Positions 11,829-23,489 of a stretch of DNA of 64,000 nucleotides are shown piece by piece. The stretch lies in NCBI GenBank assembly GCA_028641055.1, contig CM054059.1, positions 113,865,392-113,929,391 of the forward strand, in the 5' to 3' direction. A program made the position numbers and the translations under genes. This DNA is from Alopecurus myosuroides (Eukaryota; Streptophyta; Magnoliopsida; Poales; Poaceae). The stretch's first letter is position 1; each line of letters opens with the position of its first letter. Under the pieces are notes generated by a model. That model searched no databases. It worked only from the letters and a program-made list of their open reading frames with translations, and was not told the DNA's origin.

Positions 11829-12374
11829 TGACGGATATATACCGATTAGGAGTATATCCGGCATTGTCCTAAAGAGCCGAATTACCAGGATGGACTGATT
11901 GGTAATGGATCACAATCCATTAGGCGGCCTAGTAAGCTGACGCGCAGAAGCCGGATTCTAGAAGAACCCGGACCACGGCCCACGTGGTGCGGCTTGGAGT
12001 AGAAGGCGGATTCTTGCCTTCCCAGTTAGAAGGTTACGTAGTCTTCTAGATTTTCTTTCTTTAAGCCCTAACCCGGCTATCTATATAAAGCCGGACGGGA
12101 GAGAAGAAATACATAGACAATTAGCTAGAAGCCAACTCGCCGAGAAGTTGATCCTCGTCGATTTAGCGAATCCAAACTCACATTGTACTATGTATACTTC
12201 ATGCTTCAGCCCTGATTTAGTGAGATGGCAGGAGTAGAAACGCCGCTTAGTTGCGACGTACCGAACCTGGGTAAACTTTGGTGTCCCTGGTTTTCATACT
12301 ACCACGTTCCCCCATGTCTCTACCCTTAGGCTCATGGCACCCCCGTCTATGATCCCTACTACGATGTCTCGACA
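11829..12374 (+). mobile_element. 5' LTR of element C
   Basis: 546 bp from TGACGGATATATACC to TCTCGACA. The start corresponds to TGTCGGATATATACC in D, with one base changed. A TATA box (TATATAAA, 12082-12089) marks the promoter. The primer site at 12377-12393 reads TGACGCCCACCGTGGGG, one base off the complement of plant tRNA-Lys. Confidence 0.85.
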
Positions 12375-14982
12375 GTTGACGCCCACCGTGGGGACATCAA
12401 CGTCAGGCGTTATGTTTCGATCGGGGATACTCGACGGAATCGGCAGTACCATAACTGTCGGAAGCTTGGAATTCGATAACAACGTCGGGCGCTTCCTCGA
12501 CAATGGATCGTACATGCCAGCACGGAATCATCTGGTAAGTGCCTGCGTTTTACCGATTGGATCTGCAAACATCTTTATCGGATTAACTGCAGAGGCAATG
12601 GGATTCTGTGGTGGAAGTAGACTTATCCCACCCGCCCTATAGCTAGTTGAACAAAACTATGATGCCGGATTTTGCTCGGATCGCCAATATCCTGTAAAAA
12701 TTGTTGCCTCTTCGGAGATGTCTTCAATGAGATCGCACTTTATTGGTATGGTGCAAACCAAGATCACCGAAAACACGGACAAAAACAATCCCGTGGAAAA
12801 GGCAGCAGAAAATAATCCCACAGTAGAGGTAGAAGATCCGACATCCGTCGATACGACGACGAACTCGGAAGCCAATTCTGTGCTAGCCGCCATTGAGGCG
12901 AGATTAGAGTCGAAACCCGGATCAGATGAGCTTGATTTCGAAGATGAAGTTGAAGATGCTTTCGAAAGAAAGGTCAAATCTCTTCAAGAGGGACTCCATG
13001 AAGTGCTTATGGCAAAACCGGCTGAAAACACGGATGCCGAAAGTCAGGAAGACCCTCAAACACCTCCGCCATATGAGGAAAGAGAGGACGGTGAAACCAG
13101 TCCAATTTACCCCGATGTCAAGGGATTGACAGAAGAAGAACCTCGTAAAAAACCTCCCTCTTCCAAGAAAAGAAACAAGGCTGCCAAGAAACTCCAGTAC
13201 AAACTCCGGAAGAAAAAACTGGTGGATCCCGCCAACGAAAACCTGGAAAAGGGAGGAGGAAGCGGAGTCAAGTCTGTGGAGAAGAAAATGAAGGAAATCC
13301 CTGTTCCACTAATGTCAGAACAGGACGAACGGGATTTACTTCAAACACTAGTGGGACTACACGAACCCCCTGAAGTGCTGGAAGCTAGGAGACATGCTCT
13401 CCAAAGGCAACAACAACATCTATTCAGAACTCGGCAAAATCTCCTACAAACACAGTCTGACATTAAGTTGAAGCAGGAAGAAATTGAGGAGTACGAGAGA
13501 AGGAATAGATCTGGCATAAAACCTACACGGTTACCCAGAATCGTAAGACTGGAAGTATCGCAGCCGAAGGAACGGTTCCAAAACCCTGCCTGGCAAAAGC
13601 AAGTAAACAACATCGATGCCAGGGGCGAACCTATATACAAAACCGCAGCAGAAAACGCGGAAGCCGCATTTGCCATCCTCAATGATGATATGTACTCCAA
13701 TGACGAAAAACTCCAAGGGGTGTATGCTTTCTTAGAAAAAGCATTGCAACAACAGCAGCAAGGGCAGGCAAGATCAGGGAAGTTGGATGCCAACTCAGCC
13801 CTATGCAAAACAGCCACATGCGCCGCTGGAGCACCTGGACCCGGAGAACCTGGAGATTCAGGAAATTCAAAAGAGAAGAAAGAAGATCCGAGAAAGGACA
13901 AGAAAATTCCCGATAACAAGGATGCAGCGTCCAGAACAGGATCCCATCCGCCGAAAGGTGGAGTCAATCCCCGTGACCGGGAAGAACATAACCAGAAGGA
14001 CGGAAAAGCAATGCCGCCTCTGAGACGCCCTGCTGAAAAAGCCGGAAGATACGATATTCCTCACAGGCGTGAGAGATCCCGTACCCCTCCTAGAAATAAG
14101 GAAAGACACAGGAGTAGAAATCCACCTCATTCCAAAGGACACGATAACGGAGGAAATAGGGATAATCCCGGAAAAGCGCGCTCGCGCGACAATGGACAAG
14201 AAAGGAGCAGATCCCCTTCTATCCATTCAGCCGGAACATATTCCGTTCACGCTGATAAAGCGGAAAGAGATGATCTATACTTTGGACCTAAGTGTTTCAC
14301 TAACAGGATCCAAAGAATAACTCTACATTCTGGCTTTGCCAAAGTTGGTCCAACATATCAAAAATATATCGGCAGTACAAACCCGGATACCTGGCTCTCA
14401 GACTATTATACAGCCGTCCAGATCAACAAAGGGACAGATTTAGAGGCGGTAAAATTCCTCCCCCTAATGTTAAGGGATGGAGACAGAGATTGGATTAACG
14501 GGCTTCCGTCACGAACCATAGATAGCTGGGATGATATGGCTAGAGTATTTGCTCAGCATTTTTGGGGAACTTACAAACGCCCCAATAGCATCAACCAGCT
14601 AAACCGCTGCACCCAGTTTGAAGATGAGCCATACGTGGACTTCATCTCAAGATGGACTGCAATGAAGAACAACTGCTCTGGAGTAAGTGATGTACAAGCA
14701 ATGCATGCTTTTGTCAATGGATTAAAACTCGGCCTCGTACCGTTCATGGTTGGTTCAAAGAAGCACAAAGATCTCGGATCTATGCTTACAACCGCAAATA
14801 AGCATGCAGCGGCCAAAGATGACATCAGAGCGAGAGGTGGAAGTATCGACGCTTTGGCTCAGGCCAAAAAGATGCCTCGTTCTGAGAAAAAAGCTACTCC
14901 AGAAACACAGCCAAAGCCCAAAGAAGTTAACCTAGCCTTTGGAAAGGATAATGGAAGCAAATGGAAAGGAAGAAACACATAA
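12334..14982 (+). pseudogene. gag of element C
   Basis: The frame starts at an ATG inside the LTR (12334, MAPPSMIPTTMSRQ) and runs through the primer site. It meets TAG at 12640-12642, then stays open from 12643 to TAA at 14980-14982. The long open part encodes an acidic N-terminal region, a glutamine-rich helical stretch, an arginine/serine-rich tract (RERSRTPP, ERHRSRNPP) and the capsid domain (NPDTWLSDYY, then WINGLPSRT and DFISRWTAMKN), the Retrotrans_gag type. Compared with D, the two stops look like point mutations, since flanking codons align. It would give no full-length Gag. Confidence 0.85.
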
Positions 14983-17850
14983 CCTATCTCCTACACAAAA
15001 GAAGAGTGGGAAAAGATTAAGTCGGAGAACCGTGTCCACCATTCGCAATTTGGGAAACCCACCCATACTAACGCACAATGCCGGCTTAATAAGCATATGA
15101 AAGGCAGTGCAGGATCCCGGAACAAGGGGAAGAACTCCAAGAGGAAATTCTCCAAGCAAAAGCCAAAAGCTGAAAAAGAAGACACTGAATCGGACACTGA
15201 CAAAAAAAATCCAGGAACAACAGCGAAAAGGCGAACAAAAGTTCCCGAGAGTCGATGGAGAATGAAATTTAACTTTCCTCGCAACTCCCTCAGCAAAGGT
15301 GGCAAAGAGGACACTTTGAGAAATAAACGCGGTTGTTCCACCAACCCTCAAATTCTTGAAGTACTCAAATACACCAATTATCTGGGATCAGTCTGATCAT
15401 CCCGGAAATATCCCAGAACCCGGCACACAAGCTCTAATTGTAAGCCCTATTGTTCAAAACACTAGGCTAAAAAGAGTGCTGATGGATGGAGGATCCAGCA
15501 TTAACATAATGTACCTGGATACACTAAAGCATCTGCGAATCTCCGAGACCCAGCTCAATCATAGCAACATACGTTTCCACGGCATCGTTCCTAGCAGACA
15601 AGCACAATCTCTAGCAGAAATTTCCCTAGACGCAACCTTTGGAGAAAAATAGCACTTCCGACAGGAAAAAATCTCTTTCGAAGTCGTGCCGTTCGGGAGC
15701 GTATACCACGCAATTCTCGGACGTCCAGCTTTCGCCAAATTCATGGTAAGATCATGTTATATTTATAACAAGATGAAGATGCCAGGGCCAAAAGGAAGAG
15801 TAATCACCATACCAGGAGACTTCAAATTGGCAAACGAGCTGGAAAAGGGAAACATCCTTAGCGCAGAAAAAGTGATTGCAAAGGAGGAATTGAAAGAGCT
15901 GGCAAAAGAAGTATCGCCGACAGAAATGCCGGCAGGAAAAGAAAGCCGGAAGCCAGCAGATAGTTTCAAAGCTTCCGTGAATACAAGGCAGGTTATCCTA
16001 GATCCCAAAGTTCCAACAAATTTGTCATAGTGGGAACTGGGATGACTGGCAAATAAGAAAGCGAGCTCATCAAGTTCCTCCGTGAGAACTGGGGTATTTT
16101 TGCCTGGCGTCCTGCAGACATGCCAGGTGTACCCAGGGAACTTGCTGAGCATCAACTCAAGGTGATTCCAGGATCTAAACCCGTCAAACAAGGTCTCCGT
16201 CGATTTGACGGAAGAAGACGGAAGGATATTGGCAAGGAAATCATCCGACTATTAGCAGCTGATTTTATCCGGGAAGTTATACATACTGAATGGTCTGCGA
16301 ACCCAGTATTAGTCCCGAAGAAAGATAGTACTGTTCTTAGGATGTGTATAGATTACACCGGCCTGAACAAGTTGTGTCCAAAATATAGGTTCGCATTACC
16401 ACAAATCGATCAAATAATAGATGCCACTGGTGGCTCTGAGCTTTTATGCTTTTTGGATGCTTATTCCGGGTACCATCAAATACGTATGAGGAAAGAGGAT
16501 CAAATCAAAACTTCCTTCATAACCCCGTATGGAGCATACTATTACATAATTATGCCCTTTGGCCTGAAGAACGCATGTGCAACTTACCAGCGTTGCATGC
16601 AATGATGTTCGCATAGTCAGATTAGCAGAAATGTTCACGTTTACATGGACGATATTGCCGTCGTGTCCAAGGAAAAATATAAACTCCTTGAAGATTTGCG
16701 AGAAAACTTCGAAAATTTGCGCACTTACAAAATGAAGTTGAATCCATTAAAGTGCGTATTCGGGGTTCCCTCAGAAAAACTTCTGGGTTTTATTGTTTCT
16801 CATAGAGGAATAGAAGTAAACCTGAAAAATATCAAGGCAATCTTAAACATCACAAGGCCTACGTGCTTAAAAGATGTACAAAGATTGACGGGCTCTGCAG
16901 CCGTCGTCAGCAGGTTTATAAGCCGGCTAGGAGACAAAGTTCTGCCATTATACAAATTGTTGAAGAAATCCTACAAATTTGAGTGGACAGAAGAGGCGGA
17001 CAAAGCATTAACCCAGCTAAAAGAAACCTTGATGAAAGCTCCTATTTTGGTATCAACAAAAGACGAAGAACCCATGTTACTGTATCTCACAGCAACAAAC
17101 AGGGTTATTAGCACTGTGATAGTTGTGGAAAGGCGGAACGAAGAGCAAAGCATACCAGATCAACATCTGGTATATTATATATCGAAGTTTTTTCCGATTC
17201 CAAACAAAGGTACCCACACTATCAAAAACTGGCATATGGCGTGTTTTTCGCATCTCGAAAACTCCGCCATTATTTCCAAGGACATCCCATAACAGTGGTA
17301 TGTAAAGCACCACTAGGGGATATAATTAACAATGCGGACGCAACAGGCCGAGTAGCCAAATGGGGCATAGAGCTGTCTGCGTTCGACATTAAGTACCAAC
17401 CCCGGACAACAATTAAATCCCAGGCGTTGGCAGATTTCGTCGCTGATTGGACAGAAGCAATGGAAAACACACCAATGCCGTAGTCGTATTACTGGGTTAT
17501 GCATTTTGATGGATCCAAGATGAAGGAAGGCGCTGGAGCTGGTGTAGTGCTAAAATCCCCAAAGGGAGATACTACGGAGTATGTATTACAAATACACTTC
17601 AACGCCAGCAATAATATGGCAGAATACGAAGCTTTGCTTCATGGCTTGCACATTGCAAAATAAATAGGTGTCAAACGCATATTATGCTATGGCGACTCAG
17701 ATTTGGTACATCATCAGCTCAACCAAACATGGGACGCCAAAAGCCCTATCATGGCCGAATATCAGAGAACGGTGGACGAGTTTGCTATTTGCTTCCTGTG
17801 ATTTGAAGTACTTCATGTCAAAAGAGAAGAAAATTGGAACGCGGATGCAT
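14983..17850 (+). pseudogene. Protease, RT and two RNase H domains of element C
   Basis: Decayed pol in several frames. Protease active site MDGGSSINIMYLD begins at 15482. A base missing near 16018 relative to D shifts the frame. RT spans about 16050-17060, with FLDAYSGYHQIRM near 16455, a TGA at 16603-16605 and the catalytic YMDD at 16642-16653. A gypsy RNase H follows (about 17060-17480). A second RNase H-like segment (about 17490-17850) has FDGSK, MAEYEALLHG, GDSDLV and NWNADAL, consistent with the extra RNase H known in Tat elements. Element D interrupts the ADAL motif. Confidence 0.85.
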
Positions 17851-18403
17851 TGTCGAGACATCGTAGTAGTTTTCATAGACGGGGGTGCCATGAGACTACG
17901 GTAGAGACGTGGGGTAACGGGATAGCGTAGTAACACAGAACACAGGATTTTACCCAGGTTCGGTACGTCGCGACAGTACGACGTGCCTACTCCTGCACTT
18001 CTCACTAATTGGGACTAAAGCCCGTAAACAGGGTTACAATGTGAGGGTTTTAGATCTAAACCACTCGGCGAGGATGAGCTTCTCGGCGAGTTGGCGTAGA
18101 GCTTCTCTGTTTTCTCCTTGTTTTGTCTATCTCCCGTCCGACTTTATATAATAGCCGGATTAGGGCTTACAGAATAGGAAACCTAGAAAACTACGGTAAC
18201 TTGTAACTTGGAAAGCAAGGAATCCGTCTTCTTCTCCAAGCCAGATCACATGGGCTGTGATCCGGGTTCTTCTGGAATCCGGCTTCTGCGCGTCTGATTA
18301 CTGGGCCGCCTAATGGACCTAAGCCCACTACCACTTAGGCCACCCTGGTAATCCGGCACTTGGCCCACCATCTTCTATACCCCTATTTGGTATATATCCG
18401 ACA
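17851..18403 (-). mobile_element. 3' LTR of element D
   Basis: Near-identical to 27166-27718. The adjacent plus-strand stretch at 18404-18417 (GTAGCCCCCAAGAA) is, on the minus strand, a TTCTTGGGGGCTAC tract just before the LTR, the likely polypurine tract. TATA box at 18150-18143. Confidence 0.9.
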
Positions 18404-18587
18404 GTAGCCCCCAAGAAGGATCAAAACTCTGATTCTCCGCTATTCGCCAAATATTATTTGTCCGAGAAATACTGATTCAGCAGTCTTGATTCTTCTTATT
18501 CTTCATTTGAAAAAGATGGTGGCATGAAACTCGGAATCCTGAAAATCCGGCTTTTCTCTCACGATCCTTCGTGGAGAAGAAACTTTC

Positions 18588-18807
18588 TACGTCAGCGCAC
18601 TCAACCATGCTGACGTAAGCGACGTTTGAGATTTACTCGGAAAAACCCAGAAACGTATCTCTGACAGATTCGCGCGGGAAACGAGGAGATAATCATCATT
18701 ACTCCGTCGTTTCATTTCACGGATTTTCCGGCGAGCGACACGCGGCAAACATCCAACGGTCAAAATAGCCGTTGGCACGCATCTAAACGGTTTCCCGGCT
18801 ATAAATA
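18588..18807 (+). promoter_or_regulatory. Promoter of the antisense gene in element D
   Basis: TATA box TATAAATA at 18800-18807, 133 bp before the ATG at 18940. Upstream are inverted TGACGT motifs: TACGTCAGC near 18588-18596 and GCTGACGTA near 18609-18617. These are bZIP/TGA-type binding cores, so the antisense gene seems to carry its own promoter independent of the LTRs. Factor binding is inference. Confidence 0.5.
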
Positions 18808-18939
18808 GCCGTCTTCGTCCTCAACGAAAACTTTCCTCACTCCCCACTGCCCACGCCATTGACGCGAACGAGCTCGAGAGCAAAGCACTTGCCCCAGGCG
18901 CTCTCTGCATCCAAGCACACCGGAACGCACCACCACAAG

Positions 18940-21883
18940 ATGGCCTCCTCGCCGTCATCGCCGACCCGCGCCGCCATCAACGAGCTTATCAGCGATCTGG
19001 ATCCGCAACTGGGATCGCCCAAGCTCACCGGCGACGAGCCGGAGAAGACCACGGCCTCCGCGGCGGGTGACGCAAATCCTTCCGCCGCCGCGGACGTTGC
19101 GGGATCGAGCTCCGCAGCCTCCCCGCCGTTTGCTCCAGAAACGGCGGAGGAGAAAATCCAACTCCTTGGCGACGAGCTCGCCGCCGCGGAGGCGGCCGCC
19201 TCTGCCGCCGCCGGAGCAGACGAAGAAACGGAGTCTGCAGGCAACTGGATTGCCTGCAGCATTCCTCCGGCTCTCCTTCCAAACCTGGAAAAGGAGGGCC
19301 TGGTTCTTAAGAACAAATGGCGGCTTCTAGAAGACGAGACCGAGCCTACGCCAAAAAATGGCGAAAGGGTCCTTCTCTGTTCCCACCTTCTTCGAGGTAT
19401 GGGACTTCCACCTTCTTCCTTCTTCCTCCAAATCCTTTCTCACTACAACATCCAGCCCCATAACCTTCCTCCCAACTCCATCCTCTACATGGCCGGCTTC
19501 CAGGCTTTGTTCGAGGGCTACTTAGGGCTAGAACCTAGGTTAGATTTCTGGACTTACTGCTTCGGGGTTAAGCGGAACTCTTCGGAGGGCGCACTCCCGA
19601 CTTGCGGGACCATATCTTTCACTCTTTGGAGATTCCGAGAAGATTGGTTCCCCAAGATAAAAACTTCGGAATCCGTCAAATTTTGGACGGGTTCCTTCTT
19701 TTATCACCCCGACGTGCCTTTCCTTAAGGAAGCTGTCGGGGTTCCTCCTTTTGTGAACTCTGCCGCCGTTCCCCAAGACAACTGGGGAACGGAAGCCGTC
19801 CAGGTTCTGCCGCCAGATCTACTAAAGATCAAGCGGCGCATCGCCAAGCTCACCTCCATGGATCCGCCTCTAACCGGCATGGACACGGTTCTATGCTGGC
19901 TAATTAGGCGAATCCAGCCACTGGCCAACCACAGCGGCCGTCTCCTGTGCGAATACACGGGAGTCAAGGATCCGATGCGGACAACCACCAAGGATTTGCC
20001 TGCAAAGGAGCTTCGCCGGCGCATCAACCAATTGGTCGCATCACGCGACCAATACGAAGCGAGTCGGCCAATGTATACGGCCGAAAATCCGGTTCCCAAG
20101 GTAATTTTTCAGTCATTTGGGTACAGTTTTATTTTTTCTCGGATTTTCTAGCTTCTGATTTTGATCTTGTTCGTCCGACAGTTCGCGGATCTTTCAGATT
20201 CGGACTTGGTATCCGAGGCTGAGCTGGACGCGCTGCGCACCGCCGCTACAGGTGGACGCAAGCGCAAGAAGATAACTTCCTCGGAAGAAATTATCGATCT
20301 TGACGGAATCCCCGTCGCCACTTCCAGGTTCTTTCTTCAGGGTTCTATTTTCTTTTATGGGAACTTTTCATCCATCTTCGGTTTTTTAACTTTTCCGAGT
20401 TTTTTGTTTTTAGCCTGCCTCCCTCCAGTTTAAAACCAAAGAAGCTGAAGAAACACAAGGTTGTTTCCAGCCGAGGCGGTCAACCTTCTTCCGCCATTGC
20501 CCCGAACACGCCGTCCACAATGGCGGAAGAGCAAACTGCAGCCCCCACCACCAAGCCCTGAGAGCCCAGCCAGCCCGTTGTGTCGGACCCGGACACGAGG
20601 GAAAGGGCGGCTCCAGAGGTGGAGAAATTTTCTCGGACTTTCGACGAAGAGATCCCCACCTTTGACAAAGACTTCAAGATTATCAACGACGGCCTAAGCG
20701 CGGCCGGAACTGCTTTTGCGGAATACGCAAAAGAGTTCCAGGAAAACTTGGCAGGTTTGCACCGAATGAGCCAGGTATGTAACTCTAGCCCCCAAGCATT
20801 AAACAAAATTGCATGCCTGTTTTGCTTTGATGTTTTTTGTAACCATTCTTTTCCTTGCTATGTTGCAGCAAACCGCCGAAACCATAAACATGGAAGTTTT
20901 CAACAAACTCACCATCAAGAATAAGGAGGTTAGAAATCTCCTTTCTATTCTTGAGGAGAGAGAGGCGGAACTGGCATCGTCTCAGCTCGCTTTGACGGAA
21001 ACATCAGGTACACACTTTTCTTCTGAGGTTTGCGATTCAATTTTTTGTCTAAGTACTTATTCCGAAAATTTTCTAAAGCCGGAATTTTCTTTGCTTTCCA
21101 GCTGCTTTGGCTAAGGCCAAGCAAGTAGCTGAAGATGCCGGCAACGCCGAGAATCTCCGAAAGGAGAATTTGGAGCTTCACAAGCACCTTGTGAAGGCTC
21201 AAAAGGATCTGGAGGCAAGCAACTTGGCCCTTGGAGTTGCCAACTCCAAGGCTTCTGAACAGGCGGAGAAGGATAAATCCACCATTCAGGATTTAGAGAA
21301 TGCTCTGACCCTTCGCCTGGAGGAAATCTCCGAGATCGACAAGCTTCTCGGTAATTTTCCGTTACCTTTTTACTTTTCCATACCTTGTTTTTCTTCTCTG
21401 CTTTTTGCCTAACACTTTTGATTGTTTTTGTCGGAAAAAACAGGAGATATCCCAGATGGTACCCGGCTTGAAGGGACCCAAGCCTTTGGGAAGATGTGGA
21501 CTTCGATCCGTGCTGCTGGAATGCAGCTGGTGAACAAGTTTCTTCCCGCAAGGACTGGGGAGTTCTCGGAGGTTGAAAAACTTCCGAGAGACATCATGGA
21601 GGTGGCGGAATCCAGGGATTCTATCCTGCGTTCCGCTGCACGGGGTGGTGCGCGTATGGCACTCGGCCTTATGCGCATGCACTACCCTGGTGCTAAATCC
21701 TGGCGCGTGGCGTCCGGTGTCCCTCAGGGATACACGGACACTCAACGAAATACCATCTTTGATGAAATCAAAGGCCACGCCACCCAAATTGCCTCCATGG
21801 TGAATATTTCCATCAACTATCCAGAAGAAGAGATCCCTCCAATCCCAGAAGACGACAGCAGCGAGGAGGAATCCGATGCTTGA
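18940..21883 (+). CDS. Antisense spliced gene of element D (Tat aORF, 'putative gypsy type transposon' protein)
   Basis: Lies between pol and the 3' LTR, opposite to pol. Model: exons 18940-20100, 20182-20327, 20414-20774, 20869-21007, 21102-21350 and 21444-21883. All five introns are GT-AG and phases join in frame over 2,496 bases (831 residues), which is strong support. The N-terminus is alanine/proline-rich. The segment NSILYMAGFQALFEGYLGL with DFWTYCFGVK matches the plant 'putative gypsy type transposon' domain (PF04195 as I recall). The C-terminal half is a long predicted coiled coil ending in an acidic tail. One TGA (20559-20561) interrupts exon 3, but an in-frame alternative acceptor ending at 20569 would skip it. 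An upstream in-frame ATG at 18859 exists. Function of this family is unknown. Confidence 0.75.
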
Positions 21884-22535
21884 AGGGCTACCTTTGACCT
21901 GGATGGCAGAAAATAGACAATAGAAGCATTACTGTTCTTTCAATGTAATCTGCAATGTAATGCCTCTATTTGTATGAATGAAAAATTCCGCCTTTTGCAA
22001 TTTTTAATTATGAATTTTTTTTGCAAGGTTATTCGGATGTTACTATTCCTTTATCTTCTAAGTTCTCTGGCATATATGTTTTAACTGTCCTTAGTGTTTG
22101 AAATGGCTCAAATAGCAATATGAATCGTCATGCCAAGTAACTGGGAATAACCAATCAGTTTAAACTTGGAAACATGGACCATGCTAAAGGCATTTTTACT
22201 AACTAGTTCCAGTAACCCAACACATACGCAGTCAGATAATGCTTAGAGAAACAAGGAATTTTTTGTCCGAAACTTGGGCACGCAGGCAATTCAAGTTTCC
22301 TTTAGCCGTTAGCAGGCTGAAAAAACATTCAGTTACTTAACGCCGAGTACGCAGGCACAATTCGGGTTAACATTGAGTATTTTGTAAGATCATTGGGAAA
22401 TAGAGAAGGTGGAAACATGCTTTTACTATAATGAACATGTAAAAAACATGGATACCAGAAATCCAACAACTTTATTTCATGATCTCAAAAGATGTTTACA
22501 TAGATATTGAACTAAGTATAGAAGAGACATAACTG
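21884..22535. other. Spacer between two convergent genes in element D
   Basis: Starts as the likely 3' UTR of the antisense gene, with AATGAAAAA near 21976 as a possible polyadenylation signal. No ORF or domain is seen. The RNase H and integrase that should lie on the minus strand beyond 22536 are absent. Confidence 0.55.
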
Positions 22536-23489
22536 CTATGTATTCCAAAGCTTTGCTATCCACTTGACTTTGTCGGATTTCTTCAACAACTTGTATAGTG
22601 TTAGGATTTTAGCCCCCAGCCGACTAATAAATCTGCTAACGGCAGCTGCGGAACCCGTCAATCTTTGGACATCTTTGACGCAGGTAGGTTTTGTGATGTT
22701 CAAGATTGCCTTGATCTTTTCCGGGTTAACTTCTATTCCTCTGTGAGAAACGATGAAACCCAGAAGTTTTCCTGAGGGAACCCCGAATACGCACTTAGAT
22801 GGATTCAACTTCATCTTGTAGGTGCGTAAGTTTTCGAAAGTTTCTCGCAAATCCTCAAGGAGTGTATCTTTTTCCTTGGTTACGACAGCAATATCGTCCA
22901 CATAAACATGGACATTTTTTCCAATCTGACTATGCAAACAACGTTGCATGCAGCGCTGGTAGGTTGCACCGGCGTTCTTCAGGCCAAACGGCATGGTTAC
23001 GTAATAATACGTCCCGTATGGGGTTATGAAAGAAGTCTTAATTTGATCTTCCTTTTTCATGCGTATTTGGTGGTACCCGGAGTATGCATCCAAAAAGCAC
23101 AAAAGCTCAGAGCCTGCTGTGGCATCTATTATTTGATCGATTCGCGGTAATGCGAACCTATCTTTCGGACACAATTTGTTCAAGCCTGTGTAATCTATAC
23201 ACATTCTAAGAGCAGTAGTGTCTTTCTTCGGTACTAATACCGGATTTGCGGACCAGTCAGTATGGATCACTTCCTTGATGAAATCCGCTGCTAAAAGCCG
23301 GATAATTTCCTTGCCAATAGCCTTCCGTCTTCTTCCGTCAAATCGACGGAGACCTTGTTTGACGGGTTTTGATCCAAGAATAACCTTAAGTTGGTGCTCA
23401 GCAAGTTCCCTGGGTACACCTGGCATGTCCGCTGGACACCAGGCAAAAATATCCCAGTTCTCACGGAGGAACTTGATGAGCTCGCCTTC
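22536..23489 (-). CDS. Reverse transcriptase of element D, truncated
   Basis: Same frame as gag-protease, directly after the TAG, so it is expressed only by stop read-through or re-initiation. The frame opens EGELIKFLRENW and includes MPGVPRELAEHQ at 23426. From that Met, motifs are FLDAYSGYHQ (111-120), MPFGLKN (145-151), the catalytic YVDD (175-178) and LLGFIVSHRG (221-230). It ends at TAG 22536 soon after YKLLKKSDKVKW, where C continues into RNase H. The RT fingers and palm look complete, but connection, RNase H and integrase are missing, with a junction near 22550. Confidence 0.85.
   Translation of the reverse strand, partial: EGELIKFLRENWDIFAWCPADMPGVPRELAEHQLKVILGSKPVKQGLRRFDGRRRKAIGKEIIRLLAADFIKEVIHTDWSANPVLVPKKDTTALRMCIDYTGLNKLCPKDRFALPRIDQIIDATAGSELLCFLDAYSGYHQIRMKKEDQIKTSFITPYGTYYYVTMPFGLKNAGATYQRCMQRCLHSQIGKNVHVYVDDIAVVTKEKDTLLEDLRETFENLRTYKMKLNPSKCVFGVPSGKLLGFIVSHRGIEVNPEKIKAILNITKPTCVKDVQRLTGSAAAVSRFISRLGAKILTLYKLLKKSDKVKWIAKLWNT

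Noticed and set aside
13341..13967. 208-codon minus-strand frame across C's gag
   Set aside because: Shadow of the gag frame on the opposite strand, with no motif.
17846..17865. D's LTR end reads A-L-S-R in the C pol frame, like an undisturbed pol motif
   Set aside because: Coincidence: the true continuation of C after D reads A-L-A-R-M, and the TGCAT duplication explains the junction.
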